This document shows, piece after piece, positions 26,658-35,000 of a stretch of 38,713 nt of DNA. The notes beneath the pieces are model-generated. The model saw only the letters and a list, made by a program, of their open reading frames with translations. It was not told the DNA's origin and did no database searches. Both the position numbers and the translations under genes were made by a program. Position 1 is the stretch's first letter. The number at the start of each line of letters is the position of its first letter. This stretch comes from Bacteroidales bacterium (GTDB lineage Bacteria > Bacteroidota > Bacteroidia > Bacteroidales > F082), in NCBI GenBank assembly GCA_900769945.1, contig CAAGIO010000018.1, forward strand, positions 1-38,713, written 5' to 3'.

Positions 26658-26814
26658 TGCAAACATAAGCACGAATGCAAAGGCCACGAGGTCGGATGCA
26701 ATGGACATGATGATTGATGCTTATTGGGAAAAGACAGACAGCGTATCGATATCTTGCGTGCTATAGGCACCACATCATCAGACAAATAATCAAGCCTATA
26801 ATTTACAAGGTAGA

Positions 26815-26846
26815 AGGTGTGTCAGTTTTTGGCACACCTGATTTTT
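26815..26846 (+). terminator. rho-independent terminator after the Cys-rich gene
   Basis: The stem AGGTGTGTC (26815-26823) pairs with GGCACACCT (26831-26839), nine pairs with one G-U, around a 7-base loop. GATTTTTG follows. It ends the Cys-rich lipoprotein transcript about 150 bases after the TAG. Confidence 0.85.
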
Positions 26847-26933
26847 GTTATGCGTGTGACAGAGAAGTGTTACAAATAGGTTAATTTTGGAAAGGGCGCA
26901 TGAAAAAAATATTTTTTCAACCTAAAAAAAACT

Positions 26934-26941
26934 TATCTTTG
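26934..26941 (+). promoter_or_regulatory. Bacteroidota -7 box for nifJ
   Basis: TATCTTTG is an exact match, 42 bases before the ATG at 26984; a T-rich stretch about 20 bases further upstream may serve as the -33 element. Confidence 0.7.
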
Positions 26942-26983
26942 CACGCTAAATCGTATGAATAAAAAAATCTAAATTTTAGAAAT

Positions 26984-29900
26984 ATGGCAGAAAAAAAATT
27001 TATGACATGTGATGGCAACCAGGCAGCAGCCCATGTTGCATACATGTTCAGCGAAGTTGCGGCCATTTATCCTATTACACCATCATCACCAATGGCGGAG
27101 TATGTTGACGAATGGGCAGCAAAAGGACAGAAGAACATCTTCGGTGACACTGTAAAAGTAGTAGAGATGCAGTCGGAGGCGGGAGCTGCGGGAGCAGTAC
27201 ACGGCTCGTTGCAGGCGGGTGCTTTGACATCGACATTTACAGCATCACAGGGATTGCTCCTTATGATTCCAAACATGTACAAGATAGCAGGAGAGTTGCT
27301 TCCGGGAGTATTCCACGTCACAGCGCGTTCGATAGCAGCCCAGGCATTGTCAATCTTTGGAGATCATGCTGACGTTATGGCCACACGCCAGACAGGTTTC
27401 GCGATGCTTGCCACATCATCGGTTCAGGAAATCATGGACCTTGCGCCGGTAGCACATCTTGCAGCAATAAAATGCAGGGTGCCGTTCATGCACTTCTTCG
27501 ACGGTTTCCGCACCTCGCACGAAATCATGAAGGTTGAGGCCGCCGACATGGAGTCATTGAGAGGGCTTATCGACCAAGACGCCTTGAAGCGTTACCGTGA
27601 CAACGCTCTTAACCCTGAGCACCCTGTGACACGCGGTACAGCCCAGAACGCAGATATTTATTTCCAGACACGTGAGATTCAGAACAAATATTATGACGCG
27701 GTGCCGGATGTCGTTGCCGACTACATGAAGGAGATGACAAAGATAACAGGACGCGCCTACGCCCCGTTCTGCTATTATGGCGCACCTGACGCCACCGACA
27801 TCATCGTTGCAATGGGCTCTGTCAATGAGACGATAAAGACCGTCATCGACAAGCTCTCAGCTGAAGGCAGGAAAGTCGGTTTAATCACCGTACACCTCTA
27901 CCGTCCATTCTCAGTCAAGTATTTGATGGCGGTGATGCCTGAGACTGTGAGACGCATCTGCGTCCTTGACAGGACTAAGGAGCCGGGCGCAAACGGCGAT
28001 CCTCTCTACCTTGACATCGTCGAGGCCATGAAGGACTGCGCTAACAGGCCGCTCATCATCGGCGGACGTTACGGCCTCTCCTCAAAAGACGTCACCCCGG
28101 CAGGCGTTGTCTCCATCTATGACAACCTCGCATCAGAGAACCCGAAGAACCAATTCACAGTGGGCATCGTTGACGATGTAACATTCAAGTCATTGCCAAT
28201 ACTCCCTGAGTTCTCAATACTTCCGGAAGGCACATTCGAGGCTCGTTTCTACGGACTTGGAGCAGATGGCACTGTTGGAGCAAACAAGAACTCCATCAAA
28301 ATTATCGGTGACAACACAAACAAATACAGCCAAGCATATTTCGACTACGACTCAAAGAAGTCGGGCGGATACACCTGTTCACACCTACGTTTCGGTGACC
28401 AGCCAATCAAGGCTCCATATCTCGTGGGAACACCTGACTTCGTAGCAGTACACGTGCCTTCATACCTTGAGAAGTACGACTGTCTGCGCGGCCTGAAGGA
28501 AAACGGCACTTTCCTCTACAACACTCCATACGATGCTGAGGAGGTAAAGAACCATCTTCCTGACGAGATAAAGAAGTATCTTGCCGAGAAACACATCACC
28601 ATGTACATCATCGATGCTACAAAGATTGCAGAGGAGATAGGTTTAGGCAACAGGACAAACACCATCCTTCAGTCGGCATTCTTCAAGATTTCAGAGGTTA
28701 TCCCTTACGACCTTGCTGTTGAGCAGATGAAGAAGTTCATCGTCAAGAGTTATGGCAAGAAGGGAGAGAAGATTGTGAACATGAACTATGCGGCTGTTGA
28801 CCGTGGCGGTGAGATTCAGAAGGTAGAGATTCCGGCAGAGTGGGCCGACATCGTCATCACGAAGAAGGAAGACACACGTGAGATTCCGGCGTTCATCAAG
28901 AACATCATGGAGCCTATGGTACGTCAGTGTGGAGGCGACCTTCCTGTCAGCGCATTCACAGGCTGGGAAGATGGCACATTCCCTTCAGGGACAACGAAAT
29001 ACGAGAAACGCGGCGTAGCATCGCACGTGCCACAGTGGTTAGCAGAGAACTGTATCCAGTGTAACCAATGCTCACTTGTATGTCCTCACGCAGCCATTCG
29101 TCCGGCAGTGATGACGGCAGAAGAAGCCGCCAACGCCCCACAAGGCATGGACGCTATTGATGTCAAGATGCCTAAGGAGTTACAAGGCATGAAGTTCAGA
29201 ATGCAGGTCTCGGTCCTCGACTGTACAGGCTGCGGCAACTGCGCCGACATCTGCCCAGGCAACAAGGGTAACAAGGCATTAGTGATGAAGCCATTATCGA
29301 CACAGATGGCTGAGGCAGAGAAGTGGGAGTACGCACAAAACAATGTCACTTACAAAGACAACCTCATCGACAAGTTCGCAAGCGTCAAGAACAGCCAGTT
29401 CGCACAGCCATTGTTCGAGTTCTCAGGCGCATGCGCAGGTTGTGGCGAGACACCATATATCAAGACCATCACCCAGCTCTTCGGTGAGCAGATGATGATT
29501 GCCAACGCAACAGGCTGTTCATCAATCTATGGTGCTTCAGCTCCTGCAACACCTTATTGTCCTAACACACGTTCCGGCTTCGGTCCGGCATGGGCAAACT
29601 CATTGTTCGAGGACAACGCAGAGTTCGGCCTTGGCATGGCGACAGCGACACGCAAGATGCGCGACCGTATCGAGCTGATAATGAAAGACGCCATCGACAA
29701 CTGCCAATGCTGCAGCGCAGAGCTGAAGGCTCTCTTCCAAGCTTGGATCGACAACCGTGAGAGCACCATCGAGACAAAGAAACTCACCGACAAGATGATA
29801 CCTATGATGGAAGAATGTGGCTGCGACTATTGCAAGCAGCTCCTCGAACTCAAGCATTATCTCGTCAAGAAGTCACAATGGATATTCGGTGGTGACGGCT

Positions 29901-30523
29901 GGGGCTACGACATCGGCTTCGGCGGCCTTGACCATGTACTCGCCTCAGGTGAAGACGTCAACGTGCTCGTCGTTGATACAGAGGTCTATTCTAACACCGG
30001 CGGACAGTCGTCAAAGGCGACACCTGCAGGTGCTGTAGCAAAATTCGCTTCATCAGGCAAGAAGATTCGTAAGAAAGACCTTGGAATGATTGCCAAATCA
30101 TACGGTTACGTCTATGTGGCACAGGTGGCTATGGGAGCCAACAACGCTCAGTACTTCAAGGCCATCAAAGAAGCAGAGGCACATCACGGACCATCTCTCA
30201 TCATCTGCTACGCCCCATGTATCAACCATGGCATCGGCATCGGAATGGGCCACAGCCAGATGGAGGAGAAATACGCTGTTGAATGCGGCTACTGGCATCT
30301 CTGGAGATACAACCCTGACGAGGAAGAGGCAGGACAGAACGGCTTCCATCTCGACAGCAAGGAGCCTGACTGGAGCAAGTTCCAGAACTACCTCATGGGC
30401 GAGGTGCGTTACAGCTCTCTCGTGAAGACCTTCCCAGAAGAAGCCAAGGTTCTCTTCCAGAAGACAGAAGAAAACGCAAAATGGCGTTATAACGGCTATA
30501 AGAAATTAGCTGAAGGCAAATAA
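26984..30523 (+). CDS. nifJ: Pyruvate:ferredoxin (flavodoxin) oxidoreductase
   Basis: 1,179 residues, the usual length of the single-chain homodimeric enzyme. It oxidises pyruvate with CoA to acetyl-CoA and CO2, passing electrons to ferredoxin: the central step of anaerobic pyruvate use, oxygen-sensitive, cytoplasmic. Domains in order: pyrimidine-binding domain I (AIYPITPSSPMAEYVDEW), domain II, the CoA-side domain, a 2x[4Fe-4S] ferredoxin domain with CIQCNQCSLVCP (about 690) and CTGCGNCADICP (about 745), the proximal cluster Cys in CAGCGETPY (about 815), and the TPP domain with GDGWGYDIGFGGLDH (about 970) and SNTGGQSSKATP (about 1003). All cluster ligands expected here are present. Own promoter and strong terminator. 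Confidence 0.97.
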   Translation: MAEKKFMTCDGNQAAAHVAYMFSEVAAIYPITPSSPMAEYVDEWAAKGQKNIFGDTVKVVEMQSEAGAAGAVHGSLQAGALTSTFTASQGLLLMIPNMYKIAGELLPGVFHVTARSIAAQALSIFGDHADVMATRQTGFAMLATSSVQEIMDLAPVAHLAAIKCRVPFMHFFDGFRTSHEIMKVEAADMESLRGLIDQDALKRYRDNALNPEHPVTRGTAQNADIYFQTREIQNKYYDAVPDVVADYMKEMTKITGRAYAPFCYYGAPDATDIIVAMGSVNETIKTVIDKLSAEGRKVGLITVHLYRPFSVKYLMAVMPETVRRICVLDRTKEPGANGDPLYLDIVEAMKDCANRPLIIGGRYGLSSKDVTPAGVVSIYDNLASENPKNQFTVGIVDDVTFKSLPILPEFSILPEGTFEARFYGLGADGTVGANKNSIKIIGDNTNKYSQAYFDYDSKKSGGYTCSHLRFGDQPIKAPYLVGTPDFVAVHVPSYLEKYDCLRGLKENGTFLYNTPYDAEEVKNHLPDEIKKYLAEKHITMYIIDATKIAEEIGLGNRTNTILQSAFFKISEVIPYDLAVEQMKKFIVKSYGKKGEKIVNMNYAAVDRGGEIQKVEIPAEWADIVITKKEDTREIPAFIKNIMEPMVRQCGGDLPVSAFTGWEDGTFPSGTTKYEKRGVASHVPQWLAENCIQCNQCSLVCPHAAIRPAVMTAEEAANAPQGMDAIDVKMPKELQGMKFRMQVSVLDCTGCGNCADICPGNKGNKALVMKPLSTQMAEAEKWEYAQNNVTYKDNLIDKFASVKNSQFAQPLFEFSGACAGCGETPYIKTITQLFGEQMMIANATGCSSIYGASAPATPYCPNTRSGFGPAWANSLFEDNAEFGLGMATATRKMRDRIELIMKDAIDNCQCCSAELKALFQAWIDNRESTIETKKLTDKMIPMMEECGCDYCKQLLELKHYLVKKSQWIFGGDGWGYDIGFGGLDHVLASGEDVNVLVVDTEVYSNTGGQSSKATPAGAVAKFASSGKKIRKKDLGMIAKSYGYVYVAQVAMGANNAQYFKAIKEAEAHHGPSLIICYAPCINHGIGIGMGHSQMEEKYAVECGYWHLWRYNPDEEEAGQNGFHLDSKEPDWSKFQNYLMGEVRYSSLVKTFPEEAKVLFQKTEENAKWRYNGYKKLAEGK

Positions 30524-30548
30524 TCAGGTGTTATACCTAATCCATACT

Positions 30549-30585
30549 ACTGCGCGCCAAAAGAATTTTGGCGCGCAGTTTCTTT
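30549..30585 (+). terminator. rho-independent terminator of nifJ
   Basis: A perfect 14-bp stem (30549-30562 with 30566-30579; core TGCGCGCCAAAA) around a 3-base loop is followed by TTCTTTAT. It is the strongest hairpin in the window, 26 bases after the stop. Confidence 0.92.
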
Positions 30586-30984
30586 ATGCTTTTCCCTTAC
30601 CTCTTTATAAATACACCTAACATCATTCCTTCCCCCTTATTCATGATGAATTATTCATTTTCACCCTTCACAATCATAATAATACAGGCCTCTTGTTTTC
30701 TCATTCCTATCATGCCATTTTTATGCAGAAAAACACCTTTTGACTACTTTTAAACAAATGAAGATAATCGGGCAATGGTATCAAAGACAAAGTAAATAGT
30801 TAAGAATAAGACAGATGACAATAAACTCAATAAGCCAATTTGGGGTTCACGACATCACAGGGGCGTTTGAGATTCATCGAGAAAGCCGCACTCGTTAGCG
30901 CGGCTTCGTACTGATTATCATCGTTTTACCGAATAGTTTTCTGAAGGTCTGGATATTTGCTCCGGCAAGAAGGAAGAGCGGGCT
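30586..30984. other. gene-free stretch with a possible transposase remnant
   Basis: There is no credible gene in these 399 bases. On the minus strand at 30827-30925 an open stretch reads YEAALTSAAFSMNLKRP, which loosely resembles the C-terminal tail of DDE transposases (the x-E-x-x-L, then A-x-x-x-N-L-K-R pattern). It has stops on both sides. An inverted repeat (AAGCCGC at 30883-30889, GCGGCTT at 30900-30906) lies inside it. The resemblance is short and weak. Confidence 0.3.
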
Positions 30985-31605
30985 TTATTCGTCAAAGAAA
31001 CCCTTATTGACGTTGCAATCATCTGATGCAACCCTTTCGAACCAGCGGGCGCGCGAGTCGCACAGCCTCTGGCTCATGTTTTTTGTTCCACAAGCATCGG
31101 CCACAAAGTTCATCGCGTTACTGATACCAAGGTCTTTCGACACTTCCATTGAGTCCTGATTAGCACCAATATATGCGAATGTCCAGCCCTGTTTCTCAAG
31201 TTTCTCCGTCATCGCCTTGATGCTTTTCTGCCCGTATTCCATTGATGCGTTTTCATAGCCATCGGTAATGATTGTCACCAACACCTTGTCTTTTTCCGAG
31301 ACGTTCTTTTTCAGTTCTGTCACCGACTTTCCGATAGCATCGTACAGTGGGGTGCAGCATGCAGGATTAAACTGTGCCGGCGTGATGTCCTCGACATTAC
31401 GTGCCTCCACACAATCCAACACCGTCTTGATGCCGTCACTATTGAATGTGACAAAACTAACATAATGTTCTTGTTCGGGGTATTTCTCTTGGGCCGAACG
31501 CACACTCTGCAACGTCTCGTTTACACTGTCAACAGCTTGTTTCTCAATACTTCCCATACTGCCGCTCTCGTCAAGGACAAGCAGATTAAAGATTCTTGTC
31601 TTCAT
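30985..31605 (-). CDS. von Willebrand factor type A domain protein
   Basis: 206 residues, no signal peptide or membrane helix, so cytoplasmic. It is a nearly bare vWA domain with a complete MIDAS metal site: D-x-S-x-S as LDESGSMG (Asp 12, Ser 14, Ser 16), Thr at about 85 in CCTPLYDAIG and Asp at about 115 in TIITDGYENA. The C-terminal 50 residues (GANQDSMEVSKDLGISNAMN, then a Cys-containing tail) recall the small vWA proteins related to TerY. Such proteins usually bridge partners, but no kinase or phosphatase of a TerY triad is adjacent. It is divergent from the exonuclease-RecQ-UvrD gene. No clear -7 box was found. Confidence 0.85.
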   Translation of the reverse strand: MKTRIFNLLVLDESGSMGSIEKQAVDSVNETLQSVRSAQEKYPEQEHYVSFVTFNSDGIKTVLDCVEARNVEDITPAQFNPACCTPLYDAIGKSVTELKKNVSEKDKVLVTIITDGYENASMEYGQKSIKAMTEKLEKQGWTFAYIGANQDSMEVSKDLGISNAMNFVADACGTKNMSQRLCDSRARWFERVASDDCNVNKGFFDE

Positions 31606-31896
31606 GTTCTTAATAAGTTTTTTTTAAACAATACGATTATTACAATTGATAAGAGAAATTTCTCACTACTAAATAACAAACCGATTTCTCATCATTGTGA
31701 AAAGTGTTTATCAACAACCATGCCAAAAAAAATGAGCTTGCTGAACATTAATAAAATGTTGTTATTTATTTACATAACAACATTTATTATCCAAAAACAA
31801 CAGATTATTTCTTTGTTAAAAAAAATTCAATATTTCCCAGACATACATAAATAAGTCGAACAAAAAAAATATATATTGAATTTCACAAATAATTGT
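31606..31896. other. AT-rich divergent intergenic region
   Basis: Very AT-rich DNA, with many poly-A/T runs, lies between the vWA gene and the helicase promoter. A plus-strand open frame across 31465-31854 is mostly antisense to the vWA gene and low in complexity, so it was not called. Nothing else recognisable is present. Confidence 0.6.
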
Positions 31897-31904
31897 TATT
31901 TTTG
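31897..31904 (+). promoter_or_regulatory. Bacteroidota -7 box for the helicase fusion gene
   Basis: TATTTTTG matches TAnnTTTG; the helicase ATG is 120 bases further on, an unusually long leader for this window. Confidence 0.6.
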
Positions 31905-31942
31905 CGGTGTGTTATAATAGGTCTATTCAGTATGTAGAAAAG

Positions 31943-32046
31943 CTAAGCGACAATATATGCTTAGACGACACACGATGGACAAGAGAATTATAGAGGAATC
32001 TAACATCTTAAAAACCATTACGATATGTCACAATGGAGTAGGATAA
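31943..32046 (+). promoter_or_regulatory. helicase leader with hairpin and possible upstream ORF
   Basis: The leader contains a 6-bp hairpin (CTAAGC at 31943-31948, GCTTAG at 31959-31964). A 23-codon open frame from ATG 31975 to TAA 32044-32046 overlaps the helicase start at 32025 in another frame. If translated it would interfere or couple with helicase initiation. Short frames like this arise by chance. Confidence 0.3.
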
Positions 32047-35000
32047 CGAGGTCGATAACGAATTTTATTGGGGTTAGAGTTTCAGAGGGAGCCGTAAAGA
32101 AGCGGGACGCCAGCCACTATGCCTTTATCGACATAGAAGTTGGGATGAATGACAAGAGGATACATGATATAGGTGCAATGAGGCATGATGGAGCGACATT
32201 TCATTCGGCTAACAAACGAGAGTTATTGCGCTTCATTGAAGAGGAGGATTATTTATGCGGTCATAACATCATCAACCATGATGCTAAATATCTTTTTGGA
32301 GATGATAGGCACCGATGGATGCTTGTTGACACCTTATATTTCTCGCCATTATTATTTCCTGACAGGCCATATCACCGTTTATTAAAAGACGACAAGTTGA
32401 TTATTGAGCAGTTAAACAATCCCGTGAACGACTGTGAGAAGGCGCGTGTCCTTTTGATGGAGGAAATAGATTGTTGGAAGAGGTTACCGGAGGCAAGACA
32501 GAAGATTTTCGCCACGTTATTAGGAGCCACGAAGGAGTTTGAAGGGTTTCTTGAGATGATGGGGGCCGAGTCGTTCGACGCTGAAATATTAGCAAGTGAG
32601 ATACGTTCCGAATACAGGGGTAAGATATGCGACAACGCTGATATAGACAGCATTATCAAACATCACCCTTGTGAGTTAGCATACGCATTAGCATTGATTA
32701 GCACCACCGACCATCGTTCTGTCACTCCGCCATGGGTGCTTCACACCTATCCGGACGTGGAGAATGTCGTCAGGCTTTTGCGCCACAGCAGATGTGCATC
32801 AGGTTGTGACTATTGCAACAGAGAGTTAAACATTAAGAACAAGTTGAAAGAATATTTCTCATACGACGAGTTCCGCACTTATGATGGCGAGACGTTGCAG
32901 GAGAGAGCCGTTCAGGCGGCGACAGATGGGGAATCGCTTCTTGCTATCTTTCCCACAGGCGGGGGCAAGTCGCTGACCTTCCAGCTGCCCGCCATTATGG
33001 AAGGACGCTCCGTTCACGGTCTCACCGTCGTTATCTCCCCTCTTCAGTCGTTGATGAAAGACCAAGTTGACAACCTCAACGAGAAAGGAATCACCGATGC
33101 CATCACCATCAACGGGCTCCTCGACCCCATAAGCCGCTCCGCCGCAATACAGAACGTGGAAAACGGCAACGCCTCATTACTTTATATCTCCCCTGAGATG
33201 CTGCGCTCCAACACTATTGAGAAGATATTATTATCTCGCAACGTGGTACGCTTCGTCATCGACGAGGCTCACTGCTTCTCTTCTTGGGGACAGGATTTCC
33301 GTATTGACTACCTCTATATCGGACCATTCATCCGCAAATATCAACAAAAGAAAAGACTTAACAACACCATACCCGTTTCTTGTTTTACAGCAACAGCGAA
33401 ACAGAAAGTCATTCAAGACATTAGAGACTACTTCAAAAAAGAGCTCAACCTCGACCTAAAACTCTTCGCTTCGTCAGCAGCAAGGACAAACTTACGCTAC
33501 TCCGTTATCCACGCCGACACCGATGAGGACAAATACTTCAAGTTACGCACACTCATTTCAGAATCGACATGCCCGACAATAGTTTACGTCTCACGCACCA
33601 TACTCACCACGAAAATAGCGGAGAGGCTAACAAAAGACGGCTACGAGGCACTGCCTTATAACGGGAAGATGGACGCTGACGATAAGATTAAGAACCAGAA
33701 CGACTTCATGAGCGACAAGGTACGCATCATTGTGGCCACATCAGCGTTTGGAATGGGTGTTGACAAGAAAGACGTGGGACTTGTGGTTCACTATGACATC
33801 TCCGACTCCCTTGAGAACTACGTGCAGGAAGCTGGGCGCGCAGGACGTGACCCAAAACTCGATGCAAGATGCTTTGTGCTTTACAACGACTCCGACCTCA
33901 ACAAACATTTCTTCCTCCTTAACCAAACTAAGCTGAGTATCAGCGAGATACAACAAGTATGGCAGGCGATAAAGAAAATGACAAGCCAAAGAAACCATGT
34001 ATCTTGCTCCGCTTTAGAAATCGCCAGAAACGCCGGCTGGGACGACCACGTTTTCGATATTGAGACACGCGTGAAAACAGCGCTGGCATCTCTCGAACAA
34101 GCCGGGTTTATCAAAAGAGGCAACAACACCCCTCATGTCTTCGCCACCGGAATAATAGTTGACAACGTGGAAGAAGCACGCAAACGAATAACCTCTTCCC
34201 TCTTATTTGAAAATGACGAACAGGAAAAAGCCTTACGCATCATCAAATCACTTATCTCTCAAAAATATATCTCAAAGGCAGATAATGCTGAGGCTGAATC
34301 ACGAGTTGACTATATAGCCGACAGGCTTGGGATGACAAAAAAAGATGTCATCTCTATTATTGGACGAATGCGCCAAGAAGGAATATTAGCCGACTCGAAA
34401 GACATCACCGTATTCCTCAAAGATACAAGAGACCCTAAACAGACCCTCAAAAAGTTCTACAATCTGGAAAAACATCTCTTGATAACTCTTCCTATCGATT
34501 CTCAGCCAACATCTTATAAACAACTGAACGACGATGCTCACAACAACAAAATATCCACCTCAACGGAAAAGGACATACGCACTATTCTGAACTTCCTGTC
34601 TATGAAAGGCTATATCAGCCTGAACAGACGTTTCGAAGACAACATCGAGATATTCAGGAAATCAAGCACGGAGACGATGCTTTCGCTGCTTGAGAAACGA
34701 CATTACATCTGCGAGTTTGCTATTCAAAGGCTCAAAACATTAGCCTTAAACTCCCCAGCAGACGAAGTGATGAAGAACGGAATACAATTCTCTATTGTTG
34801 AACTGTTAAATGATATTAAGACAAAAGGCAACCCTCTTCTTTGCAACATTAAAAACTTAACACTACCCGACATCGAAGAAGCCTTGCTGTATCTTTCAAA
34901 GATTGGTGCCTTAAAACTTGAAGGCGGCTTCATGGTGATTTACAACGCCATGAATATCACCAGAATAAAAGACAACAGACTACGCTACAAGCAAGACGAC

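Noticed and set aside
26286..26708. 140-codon minus-strand frame across the Cys-rich repeats
   Set aside because: It is open only because the 78-bp repeat lacks stops in that frame; it gives a low-complexity Leu/Ala chain.
26655..26717. Programmed TAG readthrough or recoding in the Cys-rich gene
   Set aside because: A single C-to-T change in CAG explains the stop; no readthrough element was seen, and other genes in the window do not use TAG as sense.
30568..30753. 61-codon plus-strand frame after nifJ
   Set aside because: It starts within the nifJ terminator, is hydrophobic and Pro/Phe-rich by composition, and has no promoter or family match.
31465..31854. 129-codon plus-strand frame
   Set aside because: It is half antisense to the vWA gene and half AT-rich low-complexity sequence, with no signal of coding.
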